Shown here piece by piece: positions 1 through 12,039 of a stretch of DNA of 64,000 nucleotides. Location: the NCBI RefSeq assembly GCF_963082655.1, contig NC_081555.1:93760914-93824913 (forward strand), given 5' to 3'. Position numbers and translations under genes: made by a program. The stretch's first letter is position 1. Each line of letters opens with the position of its first letter. The notes beneath the pieces are model-generated. The model searched no databases. It had not been told where the DNA came from and saw nothing but the letters and a program-made list of their open reading frames with translations. This DNA is from Stomoxys calcitrans (taxonomy: Eukaryota > Arthropoda > Insecta > Diptera > Muscidae).

Positions 1-536
1 TCGTCTTAGACCCCATAAAGTATTGTATATATATTCTTGATCGTTTCGACGTTCTGAGTCGATCTAGCCATGTCCGTCCGTCCGTCCCTCTGTTGAAATC
101 ACGATAGCGGTCGAACGCGTAAAGCTAGCCGCTTGAATTTTTGCACAGATACTTAATATTGATGTAGATCGTTGGGGATTGCAAATAGGCCATATCGGTT
201 CAGATTTAGATATAGCCCGATTTGACTTCTTACGCCCCTGGAAGCCGCAATTTTTGCTTGATATGGCTGAAATTTTGCAGATAGTGTTCTGTTATGACTT
301 CCAATAATTGTGCCTAGTATAGTCCAAATCGGTTTCTAACCCGATATAGCTCCCCTATAAACCGATCTCCCGATTTGATTTCTTGAGACGTTACAAGCCA
401 CATTTTTTTGTGCAATTTGGCTGAAATTTTGCATGTAGTGTTCTGTTATAACTTACGATCCATATCAGTCTATAAACTGATATAGCTCCCATATAAACCG
501 GTCTCTCGATTATCCGTGTTCGGTTCCAACACTCAC
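1..536 (-). repeat. Repeat A copy, cut by window edge
   Basis: The copy has the family hallmarks: 'GTCGATCTAGCCATGTCCG', 'GAAATTTTGC' and repeated 'CCATATAAACCGATC' blocks. Its outer end lies outside the window. It is non-coding. A short piece of the same family in the opposite orientation follows at about 1145-1215, so the region is a mosaic. Confidence 0.85.
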
Positions 537-1130
537 AGAAAAAAGTTTGCTGAAAATAGCAAACACCGTCTGCTGAATATTAGGAGTTAATTTTGCTGCT
601 ATTGTAGCAGTAGTTCTGCTATTACGACAATAGTTCTGCAATTTCAGAGTGGCAGACCAACAGCTGAAAAGTCTGCTGTTTGATGAAAATGACTGCTTCT
701 TTATTATGAAGGGGGTGTTAAAAGAGAAAATACAATACAAAAGTAAGTGTGTGTGTCTCAGTGGATGTTTTTAATCACCACTGAATGTATACTTTCCAAA
801 ACTACGAGCGTGCTCCGCCACATTTCGAAATGTATACCAATGGATGTATCAGGCGGCTTCTTTTCTGTAATATACGACAAATTAAAATCATCTCTTCAAA
901 AAAATTCAAAAAAAATGCCTAAAGTTATCAAAACAAGTAACAGGCAACCATAAAAAATAGCATACCATTTTTTTCAGCAGATGTTTGTACTTAATACAGC
1001 AGGTTTTGTTTGCTGATTTAGCTGACGGAAATGTTTGCTGAAACAGCTTTAATGTCTGCTTTCCCTTTTTCAGCAAACAAAATCTGCTGTTTTAGCAAAC
1101 AATTTTGCTGTTTTGAATAACAACTTTGGT
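537..1130. mobile_element. Possible fold-back MITE rich in TTTGCTG/CAGCAAA
   Basis: Both ends (about 538-690 and 965-1125) are rich in 'TTTGCTGAAAA', 'AGCAAAC' and 'GTCTGCTG' in inverted orientation. The unit sits between two repeat A pieces. I could not define exact termini or a target duplication, so this is a tentative non-autonomous DNA transposon. Confidence 0.4.
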
Positions 1131-1215
1131 TAAGTGCAGAAGCTTTAAGTTTCGGTTAAGATCAGTTTATATGGCAGCTATATCAGGTTATGTACCGATT
1201 TGCGCCATACATAGC

Positions 1216-1656
1216 ACATGACAAGTACGGTCCAGATAGCATTGATGTGCCCTACTAACACCTGCATATTTGGCACCTTCACCTGGCTACTTATTCGAAA
1301 AAATCATTTAAAGAACTTGATGACGGGAATGATGGAACTCTACACACTATTACTTGTTCTATTTCAGACTTTCCGCATAATCAAAGTTAATTTTCAACAG
1401 AACAATGGATGTATGGGATACAGGTATGATAAGGTTTAAAATACTTTGATTTATAACTATAAGGCTTGACTTACCATATAAAAATATGATGTTTGTAGTT
1501 GCCTGGAAAAATAGTAAAAAAAACATTAATACCTTCAACCAAAAATTATTATTTGTAGCCGTTGAGTGAAGCGGACGTGTTTTTTATTTCGCTCCTCAAA
1601 GAAAAAATAAATATATATTCGTATCTCGGAATAGGTAATACCTATTACGAAACAAT
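1216..1656. other. AT-rich gap, nothing recognised
   Basis: Short open frames only. No family motif, RNA gene or clear repeat was seen. Confidence 0.5.
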
Positions 1657-3095
1657 TTGAAAGCCTTTTGGAGTAGGCTAAAAATGGACTCCAAAGACTC
1701 AACATCTGCGGTGGTGGCGTCAGACCGCAGCATGTTGTCCTCCCCTCCTATAGGTGTGGGTGCCTTGGCACCTGTAGTCGAGAGTAATGCTTCAAGCACA
1801 CAACTAGTCGTCAGACTAATAAATGAGGAAGAAACGGATAAACCAGAGATGCACAGTTCGTTCCCAGCCTTTAAGTAAAGGTGGAGTTTCTGACTCGGAT
1901 TCAGACATCGACTGTGTCAATGAAATAGTCATCGCAGCCGAATCGAGGGATGAGGGCATCGGAATGGCAGCAGAAGTGAGCGATGGCTTTGCTAAGCTCA
2001 CAAGCAGACCGAGAAAGCGATCCGGTGCACCACGAAGGAGTCAGAGGATATGTCCCGGAAGCGTAATCGGGCAAAAGTGCAGGATGCTGGAAGGGATAGA
2101 ACTGACATTCCAAGCACTTCTACGGAATCTGGAAAAAGAATCAGATCTCCCGAAGAGCATAACACTGCTAAAATACTGAAGAAGAAAAAGAGCTCCCCGC
2201 TTTCAAGTACTATGGGAAAACCAAGCCAGCCATCCCGCAATGGAGACTCCAGACTGTGTCCTGCCGAGGTGGACAAAGTTGGAACAGGAACGAAGGAAGC
2301 GCGCACGGCCCCTGAGTCTTCATGGACGAAGATGGTCGCTGGGAATGGTAAGAAGCCGCCCTCTTACGCCAGAGTGGCAAGGAAGCACAACAGAGATGAG
2401 CTCACTAATGCATTCATCAATATCGGCTGTGCATCCGGTAGGATTCAACCAGATCATCGGTCCCAAGTGGAGGATCTGATTAACGATCGGATTTTTTAAC
2501 ATGTGTGGAACTCTGTAGAGGGTCCACCCATACAAATGATAAGATGCGAGTTTAGAGGGGTTTAGAGGGGACATCTTTACGCTGCGTTTTGCGTCGGCGG
2601 AATGTATTGATACCGTCAAACAGCTCGTCAGAGGTATTCACGCACCCTAGGAGGGTGCAAAGCTCGACCTTGTGAGAAAGGTGGATATCCCTGGTCTTCA
2701 TCAAGGGATGGGGTAGTAAATTTGCGACGGAACGCATGTTGAGATTCTTGGGCAAACAAAATCAAGGTTTGTTCGCAGAGAAGTGGGAAGTCTCCGTGAC
2801 AAGTTTGGCTAAGACTAAAGGCATGGCGCACTACGGGAGCAAAGTTGTCTTTTTCAAGATCGGGAAGACTAGGAAAGGCAGAAATTTTCATTCTGCGACA
2901 CCAGGCCGTGCAGTGGCAGGTGACTCAACACCGCCCAACAAACAGGGGGCCGACAACGAGACAACCACGGCATCTCTCAATATTGGAAAGACTAGGAGAA
3001 GCAATGATCATAATACTAAAATATCAGGCAATGCAGTGGCGAGAGACCCAACACAGCCTAACAGGAACCCGACGACGGACCCATCAATGACTTAA
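1657..3095 (+). pseudogene. ORF1 remnant of an I-group (LOA/R1-like) LINE
   Basis: This appears to be the first ORF (nucleic-acid-binding, gag-like) of a non-LTR retrotransposon. It is broken over three frames: about 1657-1878 and 1823-2179, then 2050-2499, then 2736-3095. Visible pieces include a basic stretch with 'RPRKRSGAPRRSQR' and 'KILKKKKSSP', then 'INIGCASGRIQPDHRSQVED'. That last block resembles the insect domain often labelled DUF4780; this is my recollection of the family, not a search. A stop at 2497-2499 replaces the expected glutamate codon, and a tandem 10-bp duplication ('TTTAGAGGGG' at about 2550-2569) shifts the frame again. The tail carries two diverged copies of an 'IGKTR...' block. 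ORF1 runs almost directly into the C-terminal half of the reverse transcriptase, so the central element is deleted. Confidence 0.6.
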
Positions 3096-3109
3096 AGATA
3101 GGTAATACG

Positions 3110-4320
3110 GAATACTGGGATAGGTAAAGATCCTAATATTGCCGAAAGGGCCTTGCATATGACTGGGCAAGATCTCAGTGTTAACCCAGAGAAGACTGAA
3201 ATATGCCCGTTCACGAGGAAGACGAAGGTGGCGGAATTTAACGCACCACGTTTCCTCAATAAGACGATTTCGATATCTGACAAGGTCAAATACTTAGGTG
3301 TGATCTTGGACAGGAAACAGAATTGGAAGTGTCACATTCAGCAGCGTACTGAGAAGGCTCACATATGTTGGGCACTATCTAAAAGGGCCGTAGGCTCGAA
3401 ATGGGGCCTGAATCCGAGGATAGTCCACTGGCTCTACAGGAGCGTGATTAGACCGATACTTACTTACGCCTCAGTAGTTTGGTGGACTGCTAAGGAGAAA
3501 AAGTGCAACATAAGGACCATACAACAGGTTCAGAGAACATGTTGTCTTGGCATAGGCGGAGCGATAAGTACCACGCCCACTAGGGCACTGGAGACTATTC
3601 TGGATATCCGACCCATTGACATACAAATTAAGTGTGAGGCAGCCACTACGGCTATGAGACTTAAGGCGATGGGAGTATGGGAGCAGCTCATACCATCGCG
3701 GTGTAATCGAGGCGACGATAGGAAACCTGGAAGGAAGGGAAGAGATTTCCGATCGGATACCTGAGATTAACCTTGAAGTCGAGTGCGAGGCACTGCTGCC
3801 ATCGCCACAGTCTTGGATTGAGGGAAACCTAGTACTGCCATCTGAAGGACCATGTTGCACGGATGGATCAAAGCTAGAGGACAGAGTGGGCCTGGGGGTG
3901 TACATTGAAAACCAGGGACTGACATCTGTTTTAGACTGCCTGACCATAATACGGTCCAGCAGGCGGAGATCCGGGCGTTCATGGAATGCGTGAAGTGGTG
4001 TGGTACTAACGCGAGTGTGAACATTTTTACCGACAGTAAATTGTGTCCGTCATGACAAGTCACTCACTGTTTGATGGGAAAACTTGCTGATACACTGAAG
4101 GTTGCAAGTAACGACTTCTACAAGCAGTGAGGACCTCGGGGTAGAAGAGACTATGGAACATTTGCTGTGTGTGTGTCCCGCACTGACCGTCAGAAGGAGT
4201 TCCAATTTAGGTTCTCATTTCTTTGAGAGCATGTCTGATTTAGCGGAGGTGAAAATTAGCAAGTTGTTGGGCTTTTTAAAACGATCTGAATGGTTCAACG
4301 GTAGGAACTAGAAGGTATCT
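3110..4320 (+). pseudogene. I-group LINE: RT C-terminus and RNase H remnant
   Basis: The 203-residue frame at 3153-3764 reads as the thumb region of a non-LTR reverse transcriptase ('KVKYLGVILDRKQNWKCHI', 'WALSKRAVGSKWGLNPRIVH', 'YRSVIRPILTYASVVWWTA'). Frameshifted pieces follow with RNase H signatures: 'TDGSK' near 3860, an E in 'QAEIRAFMECVKW' near 3960 and 'TDSK' near 4030. A Cys-His-type tail ('MEHLLCVCPALTV') lies at about 4150. RNase H downstream of RT places it in the I/R1/LOA group. The catalytic YADD part is absent, so the copy is dead. It continues the ORF1 remnant just upstream. Confidence 0.8.
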
Positions 4321-4663
4321 TCCTCCTCTTGTTCCTGTGGCATCACATGGATGAAAATTACTAAGTGAGTATGACCTCTTTGACCACTTTCCCTAGTCTA
4401 TATTAAAGAGATCACACGATAAGCTGTCTTCCCGTATACGTTTGTTCTTAAATAATGAAGCGTTGCTTTGTTTACTCATTTATAAATAATCTCGCTTTTT
4501 AAATGTCATCAAGAATATCTTAGGAAGTTTGTTATCCTCATGGCCCATATTCTATTAGGGCATTTATTTTAATTACTATTTAATCCTTATTGCCAAATGT
4601 CAATACAAATAAGAAGACAGCTTAACGAAATGAATAATTAATTTTTGTCATTTGGGAGGGGTG
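4321..4663. other. Gap, nothing clear
   Basis: The start is probably 3' UTR of the LINE. A short stretch near 4405-4425 ('ATTAAAGAGATCACACGATA') also occurs near 49621 inside an RTE copy. Otherwise this is AT-rich DNA without a recognisable feature. Confidence 0.4.
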
Positions 4664-5622
4664 TAATAATCTAGTCATTCCGTTTGTAACACCTCGGAAA
4701 ATTGATTTGCGATCACATCAAATGTTTATAGTCTTGAGTTGATCTAGCCATGTCTGTCTGTCCGTTTGTGGGAGACACAATAGTGGGCAAACCACTAAAG
4801 AGATGAAATTTTGCCCAGGGACTTCTTATTGATGTTGGTCATTGAAGATTGCAATTGGCCCATATCAGTTCAGACTTCAATATAGCCCCCATATACACTG
4901 ATTCCCTGTTTTGACTTTTTGAGCTTCTAGAGGCCCTAATTTTCGTACGATTTGGGTGAAATTCGCTCTATGTCTTCCAAAATTCGTGCCAAGTGTGATC
5001 GAAATCGGCATGTAAACTGATATAGGCCGATCCCCCGATTTGACTTCTTGAGCCCTTAGGAACCACAATTTTTATCCTATTTGGCTGAAATTTGGAACAA
5101 ATACTAGCGTTATGACTTTCAATATCCGGGTCAAATGTAATCCGAATCGGTCTTTAACTTGATGTAGCCCCCATATAAACCGATCTACGCATTTGACTTC
5201 TTGAGCCCCTTGAAGCCCCAATTTTCAACCGATTTGGCTAAAATATTGCCACTTCTCTTCTGATTTCAAACATCCATGCGAAGTATGATGATTCGCATCG
5301 GTCTATAAACTGGCATAGCCCCCATATAAACTGATCCCCTGATTTGACTTTTTGAGCCCCTAGAAGCCTACTTTTTCTTCCGATTTGGTACGTGAAGAAC
5401 AATTATAACCTTCTATACTCACACCGAATCCCCAAAATCCGTTACCTTAAACTGATACCCCGATATGACTACTTGGGACCATAAAACCCCCAATTAATAA
5501 CCGATATGATTGTAACAAAATAATTCAAAGTGTGTTCACAAGTGTAAACTATTAGCGGTATCCATGGTGGTGGGTACCCAAGATTCGGCCCGGCCGAACT
5601 TAGCACGCTTTTACTTATTTTG
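4664..5622 (-). repeat. Repeat A, near complete copy
   Basis: It runs from 'CATTCCGTTTGTAACACCTC' through several ~150-bp units to the hairpin end 'TTCGGCCCGGCCGAA', followed by 'CTTAGCACGCTTTTACTT' at about 5583-5615. The subterminal 'CATGGTGGTGGGTA' is present. It is non-coding. Confidence 0.85.
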
Positions 5623-5847
5623 TTTAGATAAGGCATAACATAGCAATGCGTGAGTCATGGGTTTTTTGTACCAAGACCAACATAAAAATGAAAGTTATGG
5701 ATGGTCATGTCTACATGACTCACATTCACAATGAAAAACCCGCAGGTAACTATTGAGCGTTAAGTTCGGCCGGACCAAATCTGAATATACCCACCGGTAT
5801 GGATCGCATTTGACAAGTTCTTTATAGTTTTCTATTTACAGGCAAAA

Positions 5848-6700
5848 ACTAAACAAGCAAAAGCGTGCTAAGCTCAGCCGCGCCATTTGTCAAATTCTTA
5901 GCCCAGTCAAGTTCTTAACCTGGGTATCTGTTTCGGACCATACTTGATTTGGATGTTGGAGTAGAAGTCATTTCAGCCAAATCGTATGAGAATTACGCCC
6001 TCTATGGGGCTTACGAAGTGTAAACGGAAAACGGTTTATATGGGAGCTATTGGGTTGCCCAAAAAGTAATTGCGGATTTTTCATATAGTCGGCGTTGACA
6101 AATTTTTTCACAGCTTGTGACTCTGTAATTACATTCTTTCTTCTGTCAGTTATCAGCTGTTACTTTTAGCTTGCTTTAGAAAAAAAGTGTAAAAAAAAAG
6201 TATATTTGATTAAAGTTCATTCTAAGTTTTATTAAAAAATGCATTTACTTTCTTTTAAAAAATCCGCAATTACTTTTTGGGCAACCCATATATCAAGTTA
6301 TATACCGATTCAGGCCACACTTGACACATCTGTTAGAAGTCAAAAGAGAAGTCATTGTGCAAAATTTCCGATAATAATTTAGAGGCTCAAGTCAAATCGT
6401 CGGATCGGTTTATATGGGAGCTATCTTGGGTTGTGAAGCTAGTTCAACCATATTTACCACGGCTGTTAAAGGCCATTGCAAAATTTCAGTCAAGTCGGGT
6501 GGTATTTGCACCTTCTAGTGGTTCAAGAACAGCCACATCAGGTTATAAACCGATTTTATCCATACTAAGCGCAGTCGTTAGAAGTCAAAACAAAACACTT
6601 CATGCTAAATCTCAGTTTATATGGCAGCTATATGAAAACATGGACCGATATTGCCCATTTATAATCCCAATCGATCTACACCAATAAGATATCTCTATTC
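5848..6700 (+). repeat. Repeat A interrupted by a mariner-type MITE
   Basis: It starts with 'AAACAAGCAAAAGCGTGCTAAG' (hairpin end on the left, hairpin decayed) and continues on both sides of the MITE at 6050-6288. The sequence 'GGTTTATATGGGAGCTAT' is broken exactly at the MITE's TA target, so the MITE is younger than this copy. Confidence 0.8.
6050..6288 (+). mobile_element. Mariner-type MITE, copy 1
   Basis: It is bounded by inverted repeats 'TTGGGTTGCCCAAAAAGTAA' and its complement and flanked by TA. The TIR resembles the cecropia-subfamily mariner terminus (compare human MADE1/Hsmar1, from memory). It is about 239 bp with no transposase. Confidence 0.93.
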
Positions 6701-7099
6701 CATTTTTTCTTTTCACAAATCCAAATCATGCATGAACATGAATATCGAACCATAAATGGCTTCGTAAATTGCAAAATACCAAGCATGTCTCAGTCAAACT
6801 TGCACAAAAAAAAAATATTAAAAGTCGAATATCCCAAAACCAGTGGAGATATTCTATACCTCAAGCGGGATTTTCGAACTATTCAGCAAATTTTTGGAAA
6901 TTGGACCACAAACGATGATTTGGTCACCAATCGTAGGCCAAAAGGCGCCCGCCCAACCTAGGGCCTTGAAACCGGCTCTAACCGTTCCAAATTTCAAAGG
7001 TATATCTCTACCCGTTCTCACACGGCATATTTTTTACTAGTTTTTTTTTTCGATTTTCTCCCCCTGTACGTAGGATTAGTGGCCCATTAGTCGGTAAAA
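6701..7099. other. Gap, nothing recognised
   Basis: Short frames without family resemblance. A probable RTE 5' region begins towards the right end. Confidence 0.4.
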
Positions 7100-8437
7100 A
7101 AAAGAACATATTACTTTGAAGAAACAAAAGAGAAGATGTCCAATGGATCCCCCCAATGTTGACTATCCCCGCAAACGTTTTAAGGACCATAATTTGCGTA
7201 TCTGCCGCTGGAATATCAAAACTTTCTACCAAGAAGGTGCAGTGGCAGATGTATATGAAAGGTATTGGGTTGCCCAAAAAGTAATTGCGGATTTTTCTTA
7301 TTGTCGGCGTTGACAAATTTTTTCACAGCTTGTGACTCTGTAATAGCTTGCTTTAGAAAAAAAGTGTAAAAAACGTATATTTGATTAAAGTTCAGAACAA
7401 GCCTGCAATCAGTAGCAAAACGCCAGGCAAAGGAGAGGTAAGGTGAGAAAAATTGGAAGAAGAACGTCTTTTCCGCAGAAAGAAGAATGAAATGGAAAGA
7501 CATTAATGTAAGTGTGAGACAATGGAGATGTTCAGGCGCTAGAATGCAAGGAATATTTTTCCCAGCTGCTGGTATCCGATAATGACGATGATGATGATAC
7601 CACAGAACCAGTCCATGGTGTTGTTATAGAATGTGTACCACCTAGTCGGAACATGGTCCACGTAGCAGTTACCCGGCTGAAAAACAACAAGGCAGCAGAA
7701 GTCGATGGATTGCCAACTGAATTATTTAAGACCGGAGACGAGACATTGATAAGGCGTATGCATCAACTTGTCTGAGCATTCTGGCTAAAAGAACGTATAC
7801 CCGATATTTGGAACCTTCTCAATGTGGCTTTAGGCCTGATAAATCTACCAATGAACAGATATTTACACTGTGCCAAATCCTGGAAAAGACCGGAGAAAGA
7901 CCTGCCACCTTTTCGTTCACTACAAAACCGCTTTCGACAGCACTGTACATTCAAAGGTATTTCAAGTCATGTCTAAATTTGATATCACTGATGCACAGTT
8001 AGCAATTAAGGTAGGAAAGAAACTTTTCGAATCGTTCAATACTAAACGTGGCTTCATCTCCTATAATCCTTATCCTGATGGAAAGGATTATACGAGATGA
8101 GGTGTGAATAGGCATAGCATACTACCCACACGACAACATACTCGAATGCTACTCGCCTTTGCCGAAGACACCATTATTATGGCTCGGTCGCCGGAAAGAG
8201 TAACTGGAGCCTTCGAAAAGATCGAAAGAGATTCAATGCAAGGGGGTCTGGAAGTAAGTGAACAAAAGACAAATCAACTCCCGCACAGCCCTGTACACCA
8301 GAGCAGACAAAGAAAATTGAGAAAGCTCGGAACTACAGCTTTAGATTAAGCAAGCAGTTCAGAGCAAAGTCACCTCTTAACAGACCAAAATCACACTATG
8401 CAAGACAATGATACTACCTGTACAGTTCCTCCACGGC
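7100..8437 (+). pseudogene. RTE-clade LINE remnant
   Basis: The left part (7120-7263) matches the start of the endonuclease ORF of the better copy at 41.3 kb ('LRICRWNIKTFYQEGAVADV' against 'MICTWNVCTLYREGTVYALA'). It is then cut by a truncated MITE. RT pieces follow: 'VTRLKNN' near 7670, 'CGFRPDKSTNEQIFTLCQIL' at 7823-7880, and a degraded catalytic box reading FAED instead of YADD near 8158-8170. There are many stops and frameshifts and a missing endonuclease middle. The copy is inactive. Confidence 0.82.
7265..7394 (+). mobile_element. Mariner-type MITE, copy 2, truncated
   Basis: The left TIR begins at 7265 after TA. Homology stops near 'GATTAAAGTTCA' at 7394, where RTE coding sequence resumes. 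The right TIR is missing, so a deletion removed the MITE's right part and some of the LINE. Confidence 0.88.
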
Positions 8438-8589
8438 GGATCATTTAGATGAAAAGTATATAATAGCTCTTCACGACGGGATTTCCTTAGCAATTGATTT
8501 CCTGGGTACGACACAACGTTGGAAAAATGTTGGAGAAATGCTGGGATGTTAGGAAGGACGGCAGAAGTGATGACAAAATGGATGGATGA

Positions 8590-8900
8590 GTGGTTAGTAG
8601 GCTGCATCGAAAAGGTCGGTGAGCTGAAGGCGGATGGAGCAGTAAGTTTCGGAGCTGGTCGGAAGGAAGTGGATGTGGTGATGGACAGGTGAAGCGATAA
8701 GACGGCGGACAGGTGAAAAGTTAGTAGGCTGCATCGAAAAGGTTGGTGAGCTGAAGGCGTCTGGACCATTAAGTTTCGGAGCTGGTCGAAAGAAAGTGGA
8801 TGTGGTGATGGACGGGTGAAGTGATAGGACAAGCAGTTAGTAGGCTGCATCGAAAAGGTCTGTTAGCTGAAGACGGCAGGACAATGAAGTCGTGCAGCTA
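8590..8900 (+). repeat. Tandem repeat, ~3 units of ~120 bp
   Basis: 'GTTAGTAGGCTGCATCGAAA' recurs at 8593, 8720 and 8836 (spacings 127 and 116). The surrounding sequence ('GTGGATGTGGTGATGGAC') repeats with it. It yields a long reverse-strand open frame that looks like a by-product of the repeat rather than a gene. Confidence 0.8.
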
Positions 8901-9116
8901 GTCGAGTGGGTGTGTGTGTGAAGTTCTGATGTTTTTCAAAGTTTTAACACGGTGTCGCTGTTAATCCTTTGTGACTAACATACTGTATATCGTGTATCTG
9001 AATGTTTTGGTGGCGCTCCTGTTTTGACTCAGACATGTGCTGAGTTATTTTGTGTTATGCCACCTGATTTCTGACTGTTTCTGAATGAAGTGTTGCTACA
9101 GGATGGGGGTATACAA

Positions 9117-9334
9117 TTGGGTTGCCCAAAAGGTAATTGCGGATTTTTTAAAAGAAAGTAAATGCATTTTTAATAAAACGTAGAATAAACTTTAATCAAA
9201 TGTACTTTTTTACACTTTTTTTCTAAAGCTAAAAGTGACAGAAGAAAGAATGCAATTACAGAGTCACAAGCTGTGAAAAAATTTGTCAACGCCGACTATA
9301 TGAAAAATCCGCAATTACTTTTTGGGCAACCCAA
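9117..9334 (-). mobile_element. Mariner-type MITE, copy 3
   Basis: Inverted termini 'TTGGGTTGCCCAAAAGG...' and '...TTTTTGGGCAACCCAA'. It is a little shorter than the other copies because a short block ('AAGCTAAAAGT') is contracted. The left flank is not a clean TA. Confidence 0.9.
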
Positions 9335-9684
9335 TATATAGTCCGGTCTACGTTGATGGACATATAGACGTCATATGAACCACTAGCTGTATGAGGACGC
9401 ACAATGGGCCAAACTGCGAAAAAATTGGAAATAAGACCACAACGTTTGATCTGGTGATCTGAGCGATAAAAAAAAGACATTGGTAGAGGAGGACATAGGC
9501 TCTCAGGAAAATGGCTTTGTTGGTCTTTATGTTTAATACAGCGTGAGATGCAGGGTGTCAAAGTTGACAACTCTTCCCTTCTCTAAAACCTCAAGGGGCC
9601 ATAACTTTTGATCTACTTAACCGATTTGCATGATTTAAGAGCTTGAAAATACAACGGTTGCCTTGGCTGGATTATGATGTCAAA
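9335..9684. other. Gap, nothing recognised
   Basis: No family resemblance was found. There is one short reverse frame only. Confidence 0.4.
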
Positions 9685-9835
9685 ATGAGTGAAGCTTCAG
9701 CCAAGACGTTTTTTTGAAGGTGACCATAACGAAATACGCAAAAGGGGAAGACCAAAATTCCGATGGAAAGACATCTCGCAACTGGGTGTCAGAGATTGGA
9801 GAAGGAGCGTGGAAGATATATTTGTTAGATATCAC
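9685..9835 (+). pseudogene. RTE LINE 3'-terminal fragment
   Basis: The fragment 'KRGRPKFRWKDISQLGVRDW' at about 9740-9800 matches the RTE C-terminus seen at 44.2 kb and 17.5 kb ('GRPKARWK...LVSEILE' region). It is only 150 bp and abuts repeat A. Confidence 0.75.
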
Positions 9836-11240
9836 AACCGAATTGCGTCCTCTAGAGGCTCAATATGTCAAATCGGGAAATCGGTTTACATGGTAGTTAT
9901 ACCAGGTTATGAACTGATTCGGAGTATGGAACAGCTGTTGGAAGTCATTGAACGGAATACCGAAGTTAATATACCTCTGAAAGCAAACCGACAATGGATA
10001 AAAGACAAGATTCTCTATTTCCGAAATTCTATTACTAGCAAAAGCGTGCTAAGCCGGACCGAATCTTGGGAACCCACCACCATGGATTCTGCTAAAAATT
10101 TATAAAATAATTTTAGGCATATATTTATGCCACATACAAAACTTTTGTCAAATCAGCAAAAATTAAAGCTTCTACGAGCCGAACAAGAATAATCGAGAGA
10201 CCGTTTTATATGGCAGCTACATCAGATTATAGACCGATCTGGACGGTAATTGGCAAAATTGTTGAAATTCCTAACAGAACACAACATGCCAAATTTCAGC
10301 CAAGTCGGTCAAAAATTGCGGCTTCCAGAAGTCAAATCGGGAGATGGGTTTATATGGGAGCTATATCCAAACCTGTACCGATATGGCCCATATCGGATCA
10401 TATTTACATATAGCTGGCATATAGACCCATATACCGTTTAAGGATCTTAAGCCCATAACAGACGCATTTATCATCCGATTTCGTTAACATTTTAAATAGT
10501 GAGGTAGTAAAAGCCTCTCGACATCCGACTCAAATATCGTTCAGATCGGAGCATATTTAGATTTAGCTGTCATATAGATCGATATGCCGATTGAGGGTCT
10601 TAAAGTCGCAATTATTATCCGATTTCGCTAAAATTTGAATCTGTGAGTTTTATGAGCCTCCCGACATTCGGGCCATATTTAGATCGGGCCATATTTAGAT
10701 ATAGCTGTCAAATAGATCGATTTACTGATTTAGGGTCTTAAGCCCACAAAAGACGCAATTATTATCCGATTTCGCTGAAGTTTGAAACAGGGAGTTGTTT
10801 AAAGCCTCCTGATATCCGACTCAAATAAGGTTCAGATCGGTCTATATTCAGATATAGCTACCATATAGAGTGATCTGCCGCTTAAGGGTCCTGGGCCCAT
10901 AAAAGCTGCACTTATAACCCATTGAAACTTGAGACAGTGAGTTGTTTTAAACTTTCCGTCACCCGACCAGCATATGGTCCAGATCAGACTGTATTTAGAT
11001 ATAGCTACCATATAGACCGATCTTCCAATTTAGGGTCTTAATCCCATAAAAAGCGGATTTGTTGCCCGACTTTGCTGAAACTGTGACTTGTATAAGAGTT
11101 CTCGGGACCTGAATGAAATATGATCCATACCAGCCCCCTTTTGCTTATTATTATGGATATGGTAGTGGAGTTGTTGGTGGTGGTGGATATCCAAAGTTCG
11201 GCACGGCCGAACCTAACACGTTTTTTACTTGTTTTAGTTA
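9836..11240. repeat. Repeat A, head-to-head composite
   Basis: The left part reads forward ('CGGTTTACATGGTAGTTATA') with a hairpin-end remnant 'AGCAAAAGCGTGCTAAGC' at about 10037. The right part from about 10440 reads in reverse through units with 'GCCCATAAAAGACGCAATTA' spaced ~150 bp. It ends in 'TTCGGCACGGCCGAA' at about 11196 and 'ACTTGTTTT'. Two copies are therefore joined. Confidence 0.8.
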
Positions 11241-11273
11241 TCTGCTGGTCAACCCAACCATTGAAAGCCCCAA

Positions 11274-12039
11274 GTGGACATAAAACCGGACTCATATGCA
11301 AGTTATTTAGAGCTTAATGGGATTTTGTCATAGAAAATTTGTGTTAAACTCTTACAGACGGCCGCCCCACCGATCAGAACAAGATTTTACAGGAATGACA
11401 GGTAAAGGAGTAGAGTACGAATTTGACATCGAGATTTTGTTACTAGTCTCTGGTGGCCACTCCCCTCAGACAAACTTCCCAAATGGATATTTAGACCATA
11501 TAATTTCTTCTATGAATATGACATCTGTATTCAAAAATTGTATAATTTTGGTTGTACTTGTAGGCTCAGCATCTTAAATCGAGTAATCGTTTGGCATGCA
11601 TGATGTCAATATATAGTCCGATATGTTTCATCTTCGAACTTATCCTTCCATCTTCGAAAGTGGACATAAAACCGGACTCATATGCAAGTTATTTAGAGCT
11701 TAACGGGATTTTGTCATCGAAAATTTGTGTTAAAGTCTTAGAGACGGCCGCCCCACCGATCAGAACAAGATTTTACGGGAATGGCAGGTAAAGGAGTAGA
11801 GTATGAATTTGACATCGAGATTTTGTTACTAGTCTCTGGTGGCCGCTCCCCTCAGACAAACTTCCCAAGTGGATATTTAGACCATATAATTTCTTCTAAG
11901 AATATGACATCTGTATTCAAAAATTGTATAATTTTGGTTGTATTTGTATGCTCAGCATCTTAAATCGAGTAATCGTTTGACATGAATGATGTCAATATAT
12001 AGTCCGACATGTCTCATCTTCGAACTTATCCTTCAAAAG
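11274..12039 (+). repeat. Recent 386-bp tandem duplication
   Basis: Unit 1 (11274-11659) and unit 2 (11660-12039) both begin 'GTGGACATAAAACCGGACTC' and differ at only a few bases. The content is repeat B-like ('AAAGGAGTAGAGTACGAATT'). Each unit yields a similar ~60-86-residue frame, which is a by-product of the duplication. Confidence 0.92.

Noticed and set aside
8377..8850. 157-residue minus-strand open frame
   Set aside because: It lies on a tandem repeat and its composition repeats with the units. No domain or start context supports a gene.
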